Assembly (NCBI RefSeq): GCF_001437405.1
Contig: NZ_JQBY01000001.1
Span: 1-64,000, forward strand
Direction: 5' to 3'
DNA length: 64,000 bases
From: Pediococcus ethanolidurans
GTDB lineage: Bacteria > Bacillota > Bacilli > Lactobacillales > Lactobacillaceae
Positions 25,323 through 34,508 of this stretch are shown here, piece by piece. A program made the translations under genes and the position numbers. The notes below the pieces were generated by a model. That model had not been told where the DNA came from. It did not search any database and was given only the letters and a program-made list of their open reading frames with translations. Positions within the stretch are counted from its first letter, which is position 1, and every line of letters starts with the position of its first letter.

Positions 25323-25728
25323 CGTCATCGTCCTCAACACTTATGTCATTTACATACGCAAGTTGTTCTCTACCTTGTTTAATTAATTCGCGCATCTTTT
25401 CTGAAGTTAAATACTTGTCAGTTGGTTCCATCGTGACCGCCAAAATAACGGGTAAGTTCATACCAGTAACAAGCTGTGTGTGTGGTCTTGATCTATAAGG
25501 GAAAAATTTTTGATTAACGCTTCCTGCTAACATATCAGTAAAAATAACGACTTCATCCTCTGGTACAAATTGTGACATTAAATTTTCAACCTGTTTTTCA
25601 ATTGGCTGATTATCTGTGTATGCAGTTAGAACAGTTAATTGCGTCTGTTTTCCTGCGATAAATTCGAGTGTTTTTTTCATACCTTCTGCTAGTTTTCCGT
25701 GTGAAGCAATCACTATATTTCTTTTCAT
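25312..25728 (-). CDS. PTS mannose-family subunit EIIA
   Basis: A 138-residue EIIA-Man domain protein with active-site H10 in IVIASHGKLAEGM and the D/GS motif FTDMLAGSVNQ. It passes phosphate from HPr to the EIIB proteins. It ends in an acidic tail (VEDDDDDE) whose last codons overlap the start of the GH13 gene. A 154-bp gap with a long hairpin separates it from EIID, unusual in this otherwise tightly packed operon. Confidence 0.92.
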   Translation of the reverse strand: MKRNIVIASHGKLAEGMKKTLEFIAGKQTQLTVLTAYTDNQPIEKQVENLMSQFVPEDEVVIFTDMLAGSVNQKFFPYRSRPHTQLVTGMNLPVILAVTMEPTDKYLTSEKMRELIKQGREQLAYVNDISVEDDDDDE

Positions 25729-25779
25729 AAGTAATATCCTCTTTCTCTTATAGATTAACCAATTATTATATCAAAAAAT

Positions 25780-25877
25780 GAGACAAAGACTGGTTAGTTC
25801 AACAAATTAACCATTTCAACAATCGATCACTTTTTCTCTTTTACAAAAGTAATCTTTGTTAAACCTTTGTCCCACTC
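25780..25877. repeat. Long imperfect hairpin inside the operon
   Basis: Between EIID and EIIA, GAGACAAAG (25780-25788) can pair with CTTTGTCCCACTC (25865-25877), with further TTA/TAA pairing inside. It could stabilise the 3' end of the upstream message, attenuate EIIA expression, or encode a small RNA. No ORF is evident in the gap. Confidence 0.45.
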
Positions 25878-25882
25878 TTAGT

Positions 25883-26698
25883 TTACTTCAAAATATTGAA
25901 AAACGAACAAACCATTGCAAGCACAATCAAGAGTAAAATAATTCTGTTCATTGTCCATTTTTTATTTCCAATAAGCTTATATACAACCCATGTAAGTAAC
26001 ACGGGAAGCAATGCTGGCATAATTTTATCTAAAATGCCTGTTTGCAGACCCATTGTAACTGCACCAAACTTAAATGTAATTGGAGTTGTTACTTTTACAA
26101 CACTGGCAACTAAAGCTCCAACTACTGTTAGCCCCATTATTGAAGCTGATTCAGTAAAAATAGAAATTCTTTCTCCTAAGGAAGTAATTAATTTAGTTCC
26201 AGAAAAATATCCTAAACTAGTCAACCAAACCTTGCCAAAGAAGAAGGCTACGTTGCATAAGAACCAAATAATTGCTCCAAGCGGATTCCCTTTAACAGCC
26301 ATATATCCTGAAATGGATCCAATAATTGTTGGCCACAGTACCCAGATTAATGTGTCCCCAATTCCTGCTAACGGACCCATTAATGAAGTCTTTAAAGCCT
26401 GAACAGCATCAAGTGATTTGGTGCCTTCTTTTTCTTCCATAGCAGTTGTTGCACCCATCAAAATGTTTGCCATAGCAGTTGTGGTGTTAAAGTAGTTTAA
26501 ATGATTAGCAATTGCCTGTTCATAATCATCATCATTTGGATAAATTTTACGAAGGGCAGGCGCAACTGCATATGTGTAACCAGGGCCTTCTTGCGTTTCA
26601 TAATTAAAAGCATTAACACCCATAAAACACCAACGAACACCCATTTTACGTAAATCATGTTTTGTGATTACAGTTTTATTTTCATTTTCACTCATCAT
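25883..26698 (-). CDS. PTS mannose-family subunit EIID
   Basis: A ~271-residue membrane protein that with EIIC forms the mannose-type channel. The cytoplasmic N-terminal part carries LRKMGVRWCFMGVNAFNYE, GPGYTYAVAPALRKIY, FFNTTTAMANILMG-like and SLMGPLAGIGDTLIW, all family signatures; the C-terminus holds several hydrophobic segments. ATG at 26698 or 26695 is chosen because GGGAG lies 6-9 nt before; this overlaps the EIIC 3' end by about 10 nt. Confidence 0.92.
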   Translation of the reverse strand: MMSENENKTVITKHDLRKMGVRWCFMGVNAFNYETQEGPGYTYAVAPALRKIYPNDDDYEQAIANHLNYFNTTTAMANILMGATTAMEEKEGTKSLDAVQALKTSLMGPLAGIGDTLIWVLWPTIIGSISGYMAVKGNPLGAIIWFLCNVAFFFGKVWLTSLGYFSGTKLITSLGERISIFTESASIMGLTVVGALVASVVKVTTPITFKFGAVTMGLQTGILDKIMPALLPVLLTWVVYKLIGNKKWTMNRIILLLIVLAMVCSFFNILK

Positions 26699-27482
26699 AG
26701 TCATCTCCCTGATCATTTGTTGCACCAGCAGCTTTTACCTCTTGCTTTTCATCGGCTTTCTTCATTTCTGAATTAAAGTAATAGTAAGCGCATGCAAAAC
26801 CGATTAAAGCAAGACCTAAAATTGGTACTTTCAGATAAGCAGTAAGAACGAATCCAATGACAAGAAAAGTGAAAAACTTCTTTGTTGGCATATAATGCAA
26901 CAACATAGCGACACCGACAACAGGTAATAGTCCACCTGCAATAGTCAATCCATTCGTAAACCATGCTGGTAACCATTTCAAAATTTCTTTAACAGCGGTA
27001 GGACCTAAGAACACCAAAATTGCGGTTGGAATTCCTGTTTCAAGACCAAAGAATCCAACTCCATACCAAGGTTGACGTAACATTGCCTTCCATTTGTGTT
27101 CGTGGTTTAAACGTTCCATTCTACGTTGGATAAACTGATTAATAATTTTGATTAATACATCAAGTTGAATAGCTAACATTCCAACAGGTAATCCAACTGC
27201 AATACCAGTTTTTACACCAGTACCTGTACGAATTGCTAAGAATGCTCCAATAATTGTAGCTAATCCATAGTTAGGCATTGATGAACCGCCTAAATTAGCA
27301 ACACCTAATTGCATTAATTCAAAAGTACCGGCAATATACATGGCGGTTGTGATATCACCCATAATCAGTCCAGTAATGAATCCAACAATTACGGGGAAGT
27401 AGGAAACTATAACTAAACCATTTTGGTCAATACACATCCAAGCGGCTAACAGGATAATTAATAAATCTTGAAGTAACTGCAT
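26688..27482 (-). CDS. PTS mannose-family subunit EIIC
   Basis: A 264-residue membrane permease of the mannose-sorbose family, with typical VIVGFITGLIMGDITTAMYIAGTFELMQLG-type segments (residues about 31-60), GGSSMPNYGLATIIG and a conserved GLETGIPTAI. It forms the sugar-conducting channel with EIID. It ends with an acidic tail, GDDYDE, encoded by bases that also supply the EIID start. AAAGGAG precedes its ATG; 16 bp separate it from EIIB. Confidence 0.93.
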   Translation of the reverse strand: MQLLQDLLIILLAAWMCIDQNGLVIVSYFPVIVGFITGLIMGDITTAMYIAGTFELMQLGVANLGGSSMPNYGLATIIGAFLAIRTGTGVKTGIAVGLPVGMLAIQLDVLIKIINQFIQRRMERLNHEHKWKAMLRQPWYGVGFFGLETGIPTAILVFLGPTAVKEILKWLPAWFTNGLTIAGGLLPVVGVAMLLHYMPTKKFFTFLVIGFVLTAYLKVPILGLALIGFACAYYYFNSEMKKADEKQEVKAAGATNDQGDDYDE

Positions 27483-27497
27483 AAAACTCCACTCCTT

Positions 27498-27974
27498 TTA
27501 TTTAAGATACTTAGTAATGTCTTCCTCAGGATCAGCGGGCACATATTGAACAGTAACCGGAATACCTTTTTCCTGAATTTTTTTAATATCTGCTTTTTCC
27601 TCATCATTTAATGCAATGAACTTAGTAACTGGTGTTCTACCATTTTCAGCAAACATAATTCCTAGATTAACTTTTGGAATCTCAATTCCTGCATCTATTA
27701 GTTCCAATAGTTTACTTGGTTCTTTTACAAGTACAAACACACGTTGAGCATCATAATTTCCATTTTTAAAATTTGTGATTGCCTTTTCTGTGTTAATAAT
27801 TGACATTCCTGTTCCAGACGGTTTGGACATTCTCATACTTGCTTTTAAGTCTTCATTTTGACTTACAACGTCATCTACGACCATGAATCTTTTGGCCTTT
27901 AAAGATTGAGCCCATTGGTTAACAATCAAGCCATGAATTAAACGTTGATCAACTCTTGCTAATACTACTGGCAT
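27498..27974 (-). CDS. PTS mannose-family subunit EIIB (second)
   Basis: A 158-residue EIIB-Man with the phosphorylated H14 in VDQRLIHGLIVNQW, then VVDDVVS and the MRMSKPSGTGMSIIN loop. It is the second of two adjacent EIIB genes and more closely resembles the EIIB at 35.3 kb than its immediate neighbour. It should take phosphate from the operon's EIIA and hand it to sugar in the EIIC/EIID channel. Confidence 0.92.
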   Translation of the reverse strand: MPVVLARVDQRLIHGLIVNQWAQSLKAKRFMVVDDVVSQNEDLKASMRMSKPSGTGMSIINTEKAITNFKNGNYDAQRVFVLVKEPSKLLELIDAGIEIPKVNLGIMFAENGRTPVTKFIALNDEEKADIKKIQEKGIPVTVQYVPADPEEDITKYLK

Positions 27975-27989
27975 AATTTTCTCACTCCT

Positions 27990-28508
27990 TTAGATTTTTT
28001 GAGGTACGGTGATTTTCTTCGAATACGGAGTTTCCTGAATTGCAACAGATACCCCAGTTTTCTCAATTGCTCTTACATCTTCAATATCTGATTCATCCAT
28101 GTAAACTACTCCGAAAATTTTTTCCTTCTTTGGTTGCTTAAACATATTCCAAAGTGTTACCGAATCAGCCTTTACCCCTCCTTCAACTATTTTTCTAACA
28201 ACCGCTGGTGTCCGACAAACAACAAAAACAGAATCCTTCGACCTGTTATCAGCTAAGAGGCCTTGATGAACAACTGAAAGCTTTCTTATGACATCGGGTG
28301 CTTCTTCAACACTAACAAAATATCCTTTTAAATCAGCGGCTCTGATGGCCATTTTCATTAAAGTCTGATTTAATTTGTCTTGCGCTAATTGGTTATCTGG
28401 AACAATAATTGCACTAAACTGATAAGCCTGCTTCCAATTAACCGCAATTTGACCATGCACCAAACGATTATCTACTCTAAAAACTATCTTCTTTTGTTGT
28501 TCACTCAT
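27990..28508 (-). CDS. PTS mannose-family subunit EIIB (first)
   Basis: A 172-residue EIIB-Man with H18 in VDNRLVHGQIAVNW. It is first in the operon, only about 14 nt downstream of the predicted sigma-54 transcription start, with GGTGAGG as ribosome site. Two EIIB genes with one EIIA, EIIC and EIID suggests either a regulatory role, as an extra EIIB can phosphorylate the LevR-type activator, or dual specificity. Divergence from the second EIIB argues against a recent tandem duplication. Confidence 0.92.
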   Translation of the reverse strand: MSEQQKKIVFRVDNRLVHGQIAVNWKQAYQFSAIIVPDNQLAQDKLNQTLMKMAIRAADLKGYFVSVEEAPDVIRKLSVVHQGLLADNRSKDSVFVVCRTPAVVRKIVEGGVKADSVTLWNMFKQPKKEKIFGVVYMDESDIEDVRAIEKTGVSVAIQETPYSKKITVPQKI

Positions 28509-28530
28509 TTTTTTGTCCTCACCTTTATAT

Positions 28531-28548
28531 AAGCAAAAAGCGTGCCAA
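28531..28548 (-). promoter_or_regulatory. Sigma-54 (-24/-12) promoter
   Basis: On the minus strand TTGGCACGCTTTTTGCTT contains the -24 GG and -12 GC with exactly 10 bp between them and agrees with the consensus TGGCACG-N4-TTGC at nearly every position. It lies directly upstream of the first EIIB gene and downstream of the gene for a GAFTGA-type activator, so operon, promoter and activator match. Transcription would start about 14 nt before the ATG. Confidence 0.9.
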
Positions 28549-28595
28549 CTAGTGTAAGCCTTTTCTAAAAAGCTGCACCAATCCCACGCTTCCAG

Positions 28596-31349
28596 CTATT
28601 CTATGGTTGATAAATCAACCCGATTTTTTAAAATATCATATATAAATCCAATTTCTGAGACCGGAATCTTAACACTATAATAGTGTTGCATATCACTAAG
28701 TGCATCTTCCGTGATTTCCACAAAATGTCGATGTTGTTGAATAAATTGTCCGACATTTTGATAATCCATATTTGGTTCTTCTTGCACTACTCGCTCAAAC
28801 ATAAAACACAAATGCATATATAAATTTATCTTCAAATAAACATCCAGCTTAGTTCCTAAACTTCTTTCTAGTTTAGTTACACCATTTTCAACCTGTTGAA
28901 CAGTAGCATTAGGGCTCAGAGCCGTCATATTACTAGCAATATTATCTACTGTGAATGCACGTACTATTCGCTGATTCATTTTCTTTAAACCATCAGTGGT
29001 GAAATTATTCGGAAAGGCACTCATGAACACTGAATCACCAATATCACGATTAATCAAACCTTCTACTGATAAATATGGGATTTCCTGAATGTTGGGATCA
29101 TCTGTACCCACAATGATTCGAACCTGATACTCATTGAAAACCCGATCTTTTAATCCATTTTGTTTAAGTTCATAAAAATCCTTAGAGATTACTTTAATTT
29201 TTCCGTTCGTATTATCCTGAATCAATTTTTGAAGATATGTAGCTGCTCCAATTCCGGTAATGCAAGTTGTTAATATAACATTTTGTCGTTTTGGAGGTTC
29301 TACCATTGTCAGTTGTGGTGCAGCCAATTCAACGCTCTTTCTCAATGCAGCTTTATTAATATTATTTTGAACAATCTTATTTCCAATATCAAGTGTAATC
29401 TCTGTTGAAACTCCTGAAATTATGGCAATTGTTCCCTGATAGATTTTTTTTAGTCGTTGATCTAAATCTTTCAATGAGCCCATATCTACCAATATAATTA
29501 ACGGCTTTTCAATATCAATTGTCTTGAAATAGGTCTTAATTTCTCGCACAATATCATCCACACTAGCGTCTAGAGGCATATCGAAACTCTCGTACACATA
29601 ACTCCCTAGCAAACGGTTCACTGTCGATGCTAAACTCTCAGCCGTAGAATATCCATGTGTAATAATAATGGCATTATTTTCACGATCTATCATTTTTTGA
29701 TTTTGAGAATAAATGAACGAGAATACTAGAATTTGATATAAAGCCACATTATGCACTTCAAACTGATTTTGAATTACACTAACAATTCGATCAGCCAGTT
29801 GTGCTTCATCTGGAAACTTTTTTTTGATAATCAAAACTGATTCATTAAGCTTAGAAATCTCTTGGTCATCTTCATAATCATTAATATAAATAACCAATTT
29901 GGTTAATAAATTAGCGCTGCTATTAAACTGACTAATACCAATGTTCAGATATAAATTAGATAAAATGCTTTTCAGTGTTTGTTCAACATATTCAGAAAAA
30001 GCATTTGATTTGGTTTTTCTCAACTCAAAAGAAAGATAATCAATAATATCATTTTCAATTTTTCCGATTTCACTATAAAATTGCTTATCAGACAATGATT
30101 CCATATTTATTTTTAATACTAATTGTATCAATTCGTTTGTGAATTTATATAAATGATCACGTTCAATTGTATTACGGCTCTTAATATGTTCAGACTCAAA
30201 ATGGATTTGTATTTCGTAGTTTTTGTCAGGTGAAACATTTTTAATGTCCGATTCCCTTAAGAAATCTCGTGGTAAGCTATCCAATTTAATACGAATCGTT
30301 TTTTCTTTAGAATTGGTCTTTAAAAGTGCCTCTGCACAAGTTAACTTAACAATACTGGCTAATTTACCAACATTTCCCTTATCAATATTTTGAATCAGTG
30401 TTTGTACAACTTCTGAAGAAATCTTAAAATCGCGTAAAATTGTTTGTGACTCTTTAAAGAAAAGCATTGTAATTAAATCAATACGTTCTTTTCTTGTTCT
30501 TTCCTGAAAGTCTGGGATTTGAATTACTAATGGAATTCGTCTTAAAAAAGTTTGTAGAAAATCTGCATTTTGCTTTTCAGTTGTTGCAAAAATTAATCGT
30601 GCATTTGATCTTTGGATAGTATTTGTTTCACCAACACGACGATACGTTCCCTTATCCATGTATTGAAAAAGTTTTTCTTGATTTTCTGGATTAAGTCTAT
30701 GAACTTCATCTAAAAAAAGATAACCGTTAGCTGCAGCTTTCAATAAACCATCTTTGTCCTGCTCTGCACCAGTAAACGCACCTTTAACATTACCAAACAA
30801 GATACTCGATAGTAGTTCTGGATTATCGGCATATTCAGCACAATTCAAAACCACCCATTTACCAGTAACCAATCCTTCTTGTTGAGCAAATTTATAAGCC
30901 AGATTTGCAATAAAACTTTTCCCTACTCCCGATTCTCCAACCAATAAAGTTGATAATCCACGCGGTGGATAAATCACGGCAGACTTAATTTGATCCACTA
31001 CATCTTTTAGGCTACCATCACTTCCAACCAATTCTTCAAATGGATCGATTTCATCCCGTATAAGTTCTTTATTCTCAACGTATTGAGCCATCTGCGGAAT
31101 ATTATTCTTATTTTTCCGATAGAAAGATGCATCTAAAAAATATACTGGTCGTGTATTTATTTTAACTGCTTCGCCATTTCGAACTAATTCATTTAAATAA
31201 AGACTAACCGTACTACGTTGAATCTTAATTTCTTTAGCAATTGCATTAGCAGAAACACCTAATTGATTCGTTCCAATAACTTGCTTACTCAATACAGATA
31301 AGCTTTCAATAACCTTTTCGCGATTTGTTTTTGGCCTCCTATTTGCCAT
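28596..31349 (-). CDS. levR: LevR-type sigma-54-dependent PTS activator
   Basis: A 917-residue regulator. Order: winged HTH (SANAIAKEIKIQRSTVSLYL, 33-52); AAA+ ATPase with Walker A GESGVGKS at 138-145, the sigma-54-contacting GAFTGA loop at 190-195 and Walker B LFLDE at 211-215; PRD1; an EIIA-Man-like domain (IIITHGYSTAESLA); an EIIB-like domain (TTCITGIGAATYL); and a C-terminal PRD2 (INLYMHLCFMFERV). It opens the sigma-54 promoter found 50 bp downstream, under control of HPr and EIIB phosphorylation. ATG at 31349 has GGAGGGGAG before it; the longer frame to 31436 lacks one. Symbol by domain architecture. Confidence 0.9.
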   Translation of the reverse strand: MANRRPKTNREKVIESLSVLSKQVIGTNQLGVSANAIAKEIKIQRSTVSLYLNELVRNGEAVKINTRPVYFLDASFYRKNKNNIPQMAQYVENKELIRDEIDPFEELVGSDGSLKDVVDQIKSAVIYPPRGLSTLLVGESGVGKSFIANLAYKFAQQEGLVTGKWVVLNCAEYADNPELLSSILFGNVKGAFTGAEQDKDGLLKAAANGYLFLDEVHRLNPENQEKLFQYMDKGTYRRVGETNTIQRSNARLIFATTEKQNADFLQTFLRRIPLVIQIPDFQERTRKERIDLITMLFFKESQTILRDFKISSEVVQTLIQNIDKGNVGKLASIVKLTCAEALLKTNSKEKTIRIKLDSLPRDFLRESDIKNVSPDKNYEIQIHFESEHIKSRNTIERDHLYKFTNELIQLVLKINMESLSDKQFYSEIGKIENDIIDYLSFELRKTKSNAFSEYVEQTLKSILSNLYLNIGISQFNSSANLLTKLVIYINDYEDDQEISKLNESVLIIKKKFPDEAQLADRIVSVIQNQFEVHNVALYQILVFSFIYSQNQKMIDRENNAIIITHGYSTAESLASTVNRLLGSYVYESFDMPLDASVDDIVREIKTYFKTIDIEKPLIILVDMGSLKDLDQRLKKIYQGTIAIISGVSTEITLDIGNKIVQNNINKAALRKSVELAAPQLTMVEPPKRQNVILTTCITGIGAATYLQKLIQDNTNGKIKVISKDFYELKQNGLKDRVFNEYQVRIIVGTDDPNIQEIPYLSVEGLINRDIGDSVFMSAFPNNFTTDGLKKMNQRIVRAFTVDNIASNMTALSPNATVQQVENGVTKLERSLGTKLDVYLKINLYMHLCFMFERVVQEEPNMDYQNVGQFIQQHRHFVEITEDALSDMQHYYSVKIPVSEIGFIYDILKNRVDLSTIE

Positions 31350-31428
31350 GAACTCCCCTCCATTTTTTGAAACCGGTTTATATGCATACCATATTATCAT
31401 AAAAAACATCACAAAATTACAGAGATTC

Positions 31429-31478
31429 AAAAACAAGTGGTAGATTAGTTAAATGAAACCAATCAATCACTTGTTTTT
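31429..31478. terminator. Terminator after the ROK kinase gene
   Basis: AAAAACAAGTG (31429-31439) and CACTTGTTTTT (31468-31478) form an 11-bp stem, extended by GATTAGTT/AACCAATC inside with one mismatch. It separates the mannoside operon from levR. Confidence 0.8.
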
Positions 31479-31499
31479 AAATATTCATATAAATTTATT

Positions 31500-32354
31500 C
31501 TACTTACCATGGGCTAGCAATAATGCACCTGTTATTCCAGCATCATCACCCAATTGGGCATGCACTAAATATTCGTCTAATGGTGGTGTATTTACATATT
31601 GGTTAAGTTGCTTTGCAAATGATTTACGAATTAAAGGAAACAATTGCTGTTGATTTGAAACTCCACCACCAAAAATCACAATTTCCGGAGCATATAATAA
31701 CGTATACGTCATTGCAGCCTGCGCCAAATAAAAAGCTTCTAGTCTCCATATTGGATCATCTTTATTTAGATCAAAAGCCTTTTTACAAGCACGTGCTTCA
31801 AGTGCAGGACCAGCTGCCATTCCTTCCAAGCAATTTTTATGATAAGGACAATCACCAGTAAAATTATCTCCTTTCATAGGAGCAACTTTAATATGTCCCA
31901 TTTCTGGATGATTCCAATTTTGATATACATCATCTTTGTATATTAGTCCACCACCAATTCCAGTACCAACGGTTAGATAAACAGCGCTACTCTTATTTAT
32001 CGCCGCTCCTTTGCGATACTCGCCATAACTTGCAATATTAACATCTGTTGTCCAAACGATTGGTACGTGAATAAACTTCTTTAATTCTCCAAGAAAATTA
32101 AAATGCTGCCAACCAGCTTTGGGAGTTTCTTTAACATAACCGTAATCTGGATTTTTCTTATTTATTCCAATTGGTCCAAATGCACCTACAGCTAATTTTT
32201 CTAGTTGATATTTTTCAAAAAATTGTTTGATGTTTTTTATAGTTTCTTGTGGAGAATTTGTTGGAAATTTAATGCGTGCTATAATTTTTTGATTTTCATC
32301 TGAAACAGCACACACAAACTTTGTTCCTCCTGCCTCAATACCACCATAATACAT
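31500..32354 (-). CDS. ROK-family sugar kinase (fructokinase-like)
   Basis: A ~284-residue ROK kinase. The ATP-binding GIEAGGTKF is at the N-terminus, TVGTGIGGGL in the middle, and a zinc site follows (GHI..., then CPYHKNCLEGMAAGPAL), the signature of ScrK/GmuE-type fructokinases. Phosphorylates a free hexose such as fructose or mannose to the 6-phosphate, which would be needed if the operon's mannosidase releases unphosphorylated sugar. Start at 32354 gives a 10-nt spacing to GAGGAG; 32360 is only 4 nt away. Last gene of the operon. Confidence 0.88.
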   Translation of the reverse strand: MYYGGIEAGGTKFVCAVSDENQKIIARIKFPTNSPQETIKNIKQFFEKYQLEKLAVGAFGPIGINKKNPDYGYVKETPKAGWQHFNFLGELKKFIHVPIVWTTDVNIASYGEYRKGAAINKSSAVYLTVGTGIGGGLIYKDDVYQNWNHPEMGHIKVAPMKGDNFTGDCPYHKNCLEGMAAGPALEARACKKAFDLNKDDPIWRLEAFYLAQAAMTYTLLYAPEIVIFGGGVSNQQQLFPLIRKSFAKQLNQYVNTPPLDEYLVHAQLGDDAGITGALLLAHGK

Positions 32355-32404
32355 AGTCATACTTCTCCTCAATTCAAAAAAATTCAAAGTGTTCAAATCC
32401 ATTT

Positions 32405-33235
32405 TTATAACTTAGGGTAATTTCCATTTTTCATTACTGAATTTAATACTAAGGCAATACCATTTTTGTCATTCGTATCTGTCACAAATTCGGCAGCCTT
32501 TTGTACTTTTTTAATGCCATTTTTCATTGCAACTCCATGACCAACGTTCGCAATCATCTCTAAATCATTTTCATAATCTCCAAATGCCATTACATTTTTT
32601 AGATTCCAATTATTAACACTACTTATTTCTTTGATTGCCATAAATTTTGAAGCTTTTTTAGCAGTTGCTTCCAAAAACTCACGATCTGAATGAAAAACAT
32701 TGATTGCAATTTGGCTAAGTTCGCTATCCATTTTTTTTAATAAACTTGAATCACTTATGTGCATTCCAACTTTTAGAATTTGAATTTTTCTATCTGAAAG
32801 CAGTTGTCGCATTTGATCGAAAGTATGAACTCGAATATCAGTCAACGTTTCATTATATTTATCAATTTTTCTCATATCATAAATGGGATCAAAGTTAATC
32901 CATTTATCTAACGTAGAAAAATTAACTGAAATTGCATTTTTTTCGGCTAATGAAACAATTTTCAAAACCGATTCAGAATCAATTAAAGTTTCATTAATCA
33001 CTTTGCCTTCAGGTGATACGATTAGCGCTCCATTAAAACATATTTTGTACGTTGGAACACGTAAATCTCTTACTGTAAATTGTTTTAAAGAGTCTTCTGG
33101 TCGTCCTGATGCAAGAGCAATTTTTACATTTCTTTTTGCCAGTTCTTGGATGGCTTTAATATTCCGAAAAGAGATTTTGCCATTTGAAGCTAACAATGTG
33201 CCATCCAAATCAGTACACATTAACGTAATGTTCAC
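32405..33235 (-). CDS. Cof-type HAD phosphatase
   Basis: A 276-residue HAD-IIB hydrolase. Motif I is CTDLDGTLL at 7-15 with nucleophile Asp, motif II ALASGR, motif III a central Lys, and motif IV AFGDYENDLEMI. These enzymes remove phosphate from sugar phosphates and similar small molecules. In this operon it could dephosphorylate surplus sugar phosphate or reset a phosphorylated oligosaccharide before hydrolysis, but this is inference. GTG start behind AGAGGTG. Confidence 0.88.
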   Translation of the reverse strand: MNITLMCTDLDGTLLASNGKISFRNIKAIQELAKRNVKIALASGRPEDSLKQFTVRDLRVPTYKICFNGALIVSPEGKVINETLIDSESVLKIVSLAEKNAISVNFSTLDKWINFDPIYDMRKIDKYNETLTDIRVHTFDQMRQLLSDRKIQILKVGMHISDSSLLKKMDSELSQIAINVFHSDREFLEATAKKASKFMAIKEISSVNNWNLKNVMAFGDYENDLEMIANVGHGVAMKNGIKKVQKAAEFVTDTNDKNGIALVLNSVMKNGNYPKL

Positions 33236-33253
33236 TACAAGACACCTCTAAGT

Positions 33254-33667
33254 TTATTCATCATCCTCATCCAAATCTGGTTTATAATCGTTCATAAACT
33301 GAATCTGAGTACGCGCATCGGAGATCATTTTTTGAAATTGTTTATCACTTATTTCCTGGTTTTGAGGATACAAACTGACTGCCATGAGTAACGGTAAATT
33401 CATTCCCGTAATAAGTTTAATTCCATTGCTTTTAATATAGGGAAATATCGCCTGATTAACACTCCCTGACAGAATATCGGTAAAGACAATAATTTCATCC
33501 TTTTCTTCAAAACTATTTAATAAAAGTTTGATTTCATCGTCAATAGGCTTATTATTTTGATAGGCACATAAAACATGAATAGTGTCAGATGACACTCCCA
33601 GAAATTTTAAAGTATCCTTCATGCCACTTGCGAGTTTATCATGAGATGCTATTACTATTTGTCGCAT
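33254..33667 (-). CDS. PTS mannose-family subunit EIIA
   Basis: A 137-residue EIIA-Man with H9 in IVIASHDKLASGM and FTDILSGSVNQA. Paralogous to the EIIA at 25.3 kb and also ending in an acidic tail (DLDEDDE). It lies 16 bp after EIID and 18 bp before the HAD gene in the second mannose-family operon. Confidence 0.92.
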   Translation of the reverse strand: MRQIVIASHDKLASGMKDTLKFLGVSSDTIHVLCAYQNNKPIDDEIKLLLNSFEEKDEIIVFTDILSGSVNQAIFPYIKSNGIKLITGMNLPLLMAVSLYPQNQEISDKQFQKMISDARTQIQFMNDYKPDLDEDDE

Positions 33668-33683
33668 TTATTATAAATCTCCT

Positions 33684-34508
33684 TTATTTTGGCACGGTTA
33701 AAATACCAAAGTACGAACAAACCAATGCAAAAACAATTACTAAGAAAATACATTTTGTTGGTGTCCATTTTTTACTATCTAACAGTTTATAAATAATATA
33801 TGTCGCAAGAACTGGTAATAACGATGGCATAATTTTATCTAACATATCTGTTTGTACATTGGTGGATACTTTTCCTGTTTTCATAACAAGTCCCGTTTGA
33901 ATTTTGATAACCGTTGGCACTAAGGAACCAACAACTGTGACTCCCAATACTGAGGCCGCATTTGTCAAACGACTTAATTGATCTCCAAACTTTTCAACAA
34001 TTGCTACCCCTGAATTATATCCACCCCAGAATAAGGGACGTTTAACAGCAAAAAGCATTATCATTGCCCAAACAAAACCAATCAATGGAGGAGCAATTAG
34101 GTTACCCGACAAAGCTAGAGAGCCTGTAATTGAACCAATTATAGTGTTCATCATTACATTAAATACGGAATCGCCAATTCCTGCAAAAGGACCCATCAAT
34201 GAAGTCTTCAAGGATTGAACCGGTTCTAGTGCCTTAATACCATCTTTTTCTTCCATGGCTAAAGACGCACCTACTAAAGATTCAGCCATTATGGGAGTCG
34301 TATTAAAATATTTATATTGGTTTTTCAAAGAGGCCTTATAATCATCATCATCTTTGTAAATTTTACGGAGCGCAGGACTTAACGCATATACTAAAGAAGG
34401 CGCTTCCATTGATGCGTAATTAAAAAGACTGTTTGTAATAACTGTATAACGCCAAAATACTGTTTCTTTGTCTCGTTTAGTAAGTTTTACAGTTTGATTT
34501 TCACTCAT
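33684..34508 (-). CDS. PTS mannose-family subunit EIID
   Basis: A ~274-residue membrane subunit. NSLFNYASMEAPSLVYALSPALRKIY-type residues (about 22-47), SLMGPFAGIGDSVF and the C-terminal hydrophobic helices match the family. The chosen ATG (34508 or 34511) sits in a 27-base block identical to the corresponding junction of the first operon and overlaps the EIIC stop by 8-11 nt. Confidence 0.92.
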   Translation of the reverse strand: MSENQTVKLTKRDKETVFWRYTVITNSLFNYASMEAPSLVYALSPALRKIYKDDDDYKASLKNQYKYFNTTPIMAESLVGASLAMEEKDGIKALEPVQSLKTSLMGPFAGIGDSVFNVMMNTIIGSITGSLALSGNLIAPPLIGFVWAMIMLFAVKRPLFWGGYNSGVAIVEKFGDQLSRLTNAASVLGVTVVGSLVPTVIKIQTGLVMKTGKVSTNVQTDMLDKIMPSLLPVLATYIIYKLLDSKKWTPTKCIFLVIVFALVCSYFGILTVPK

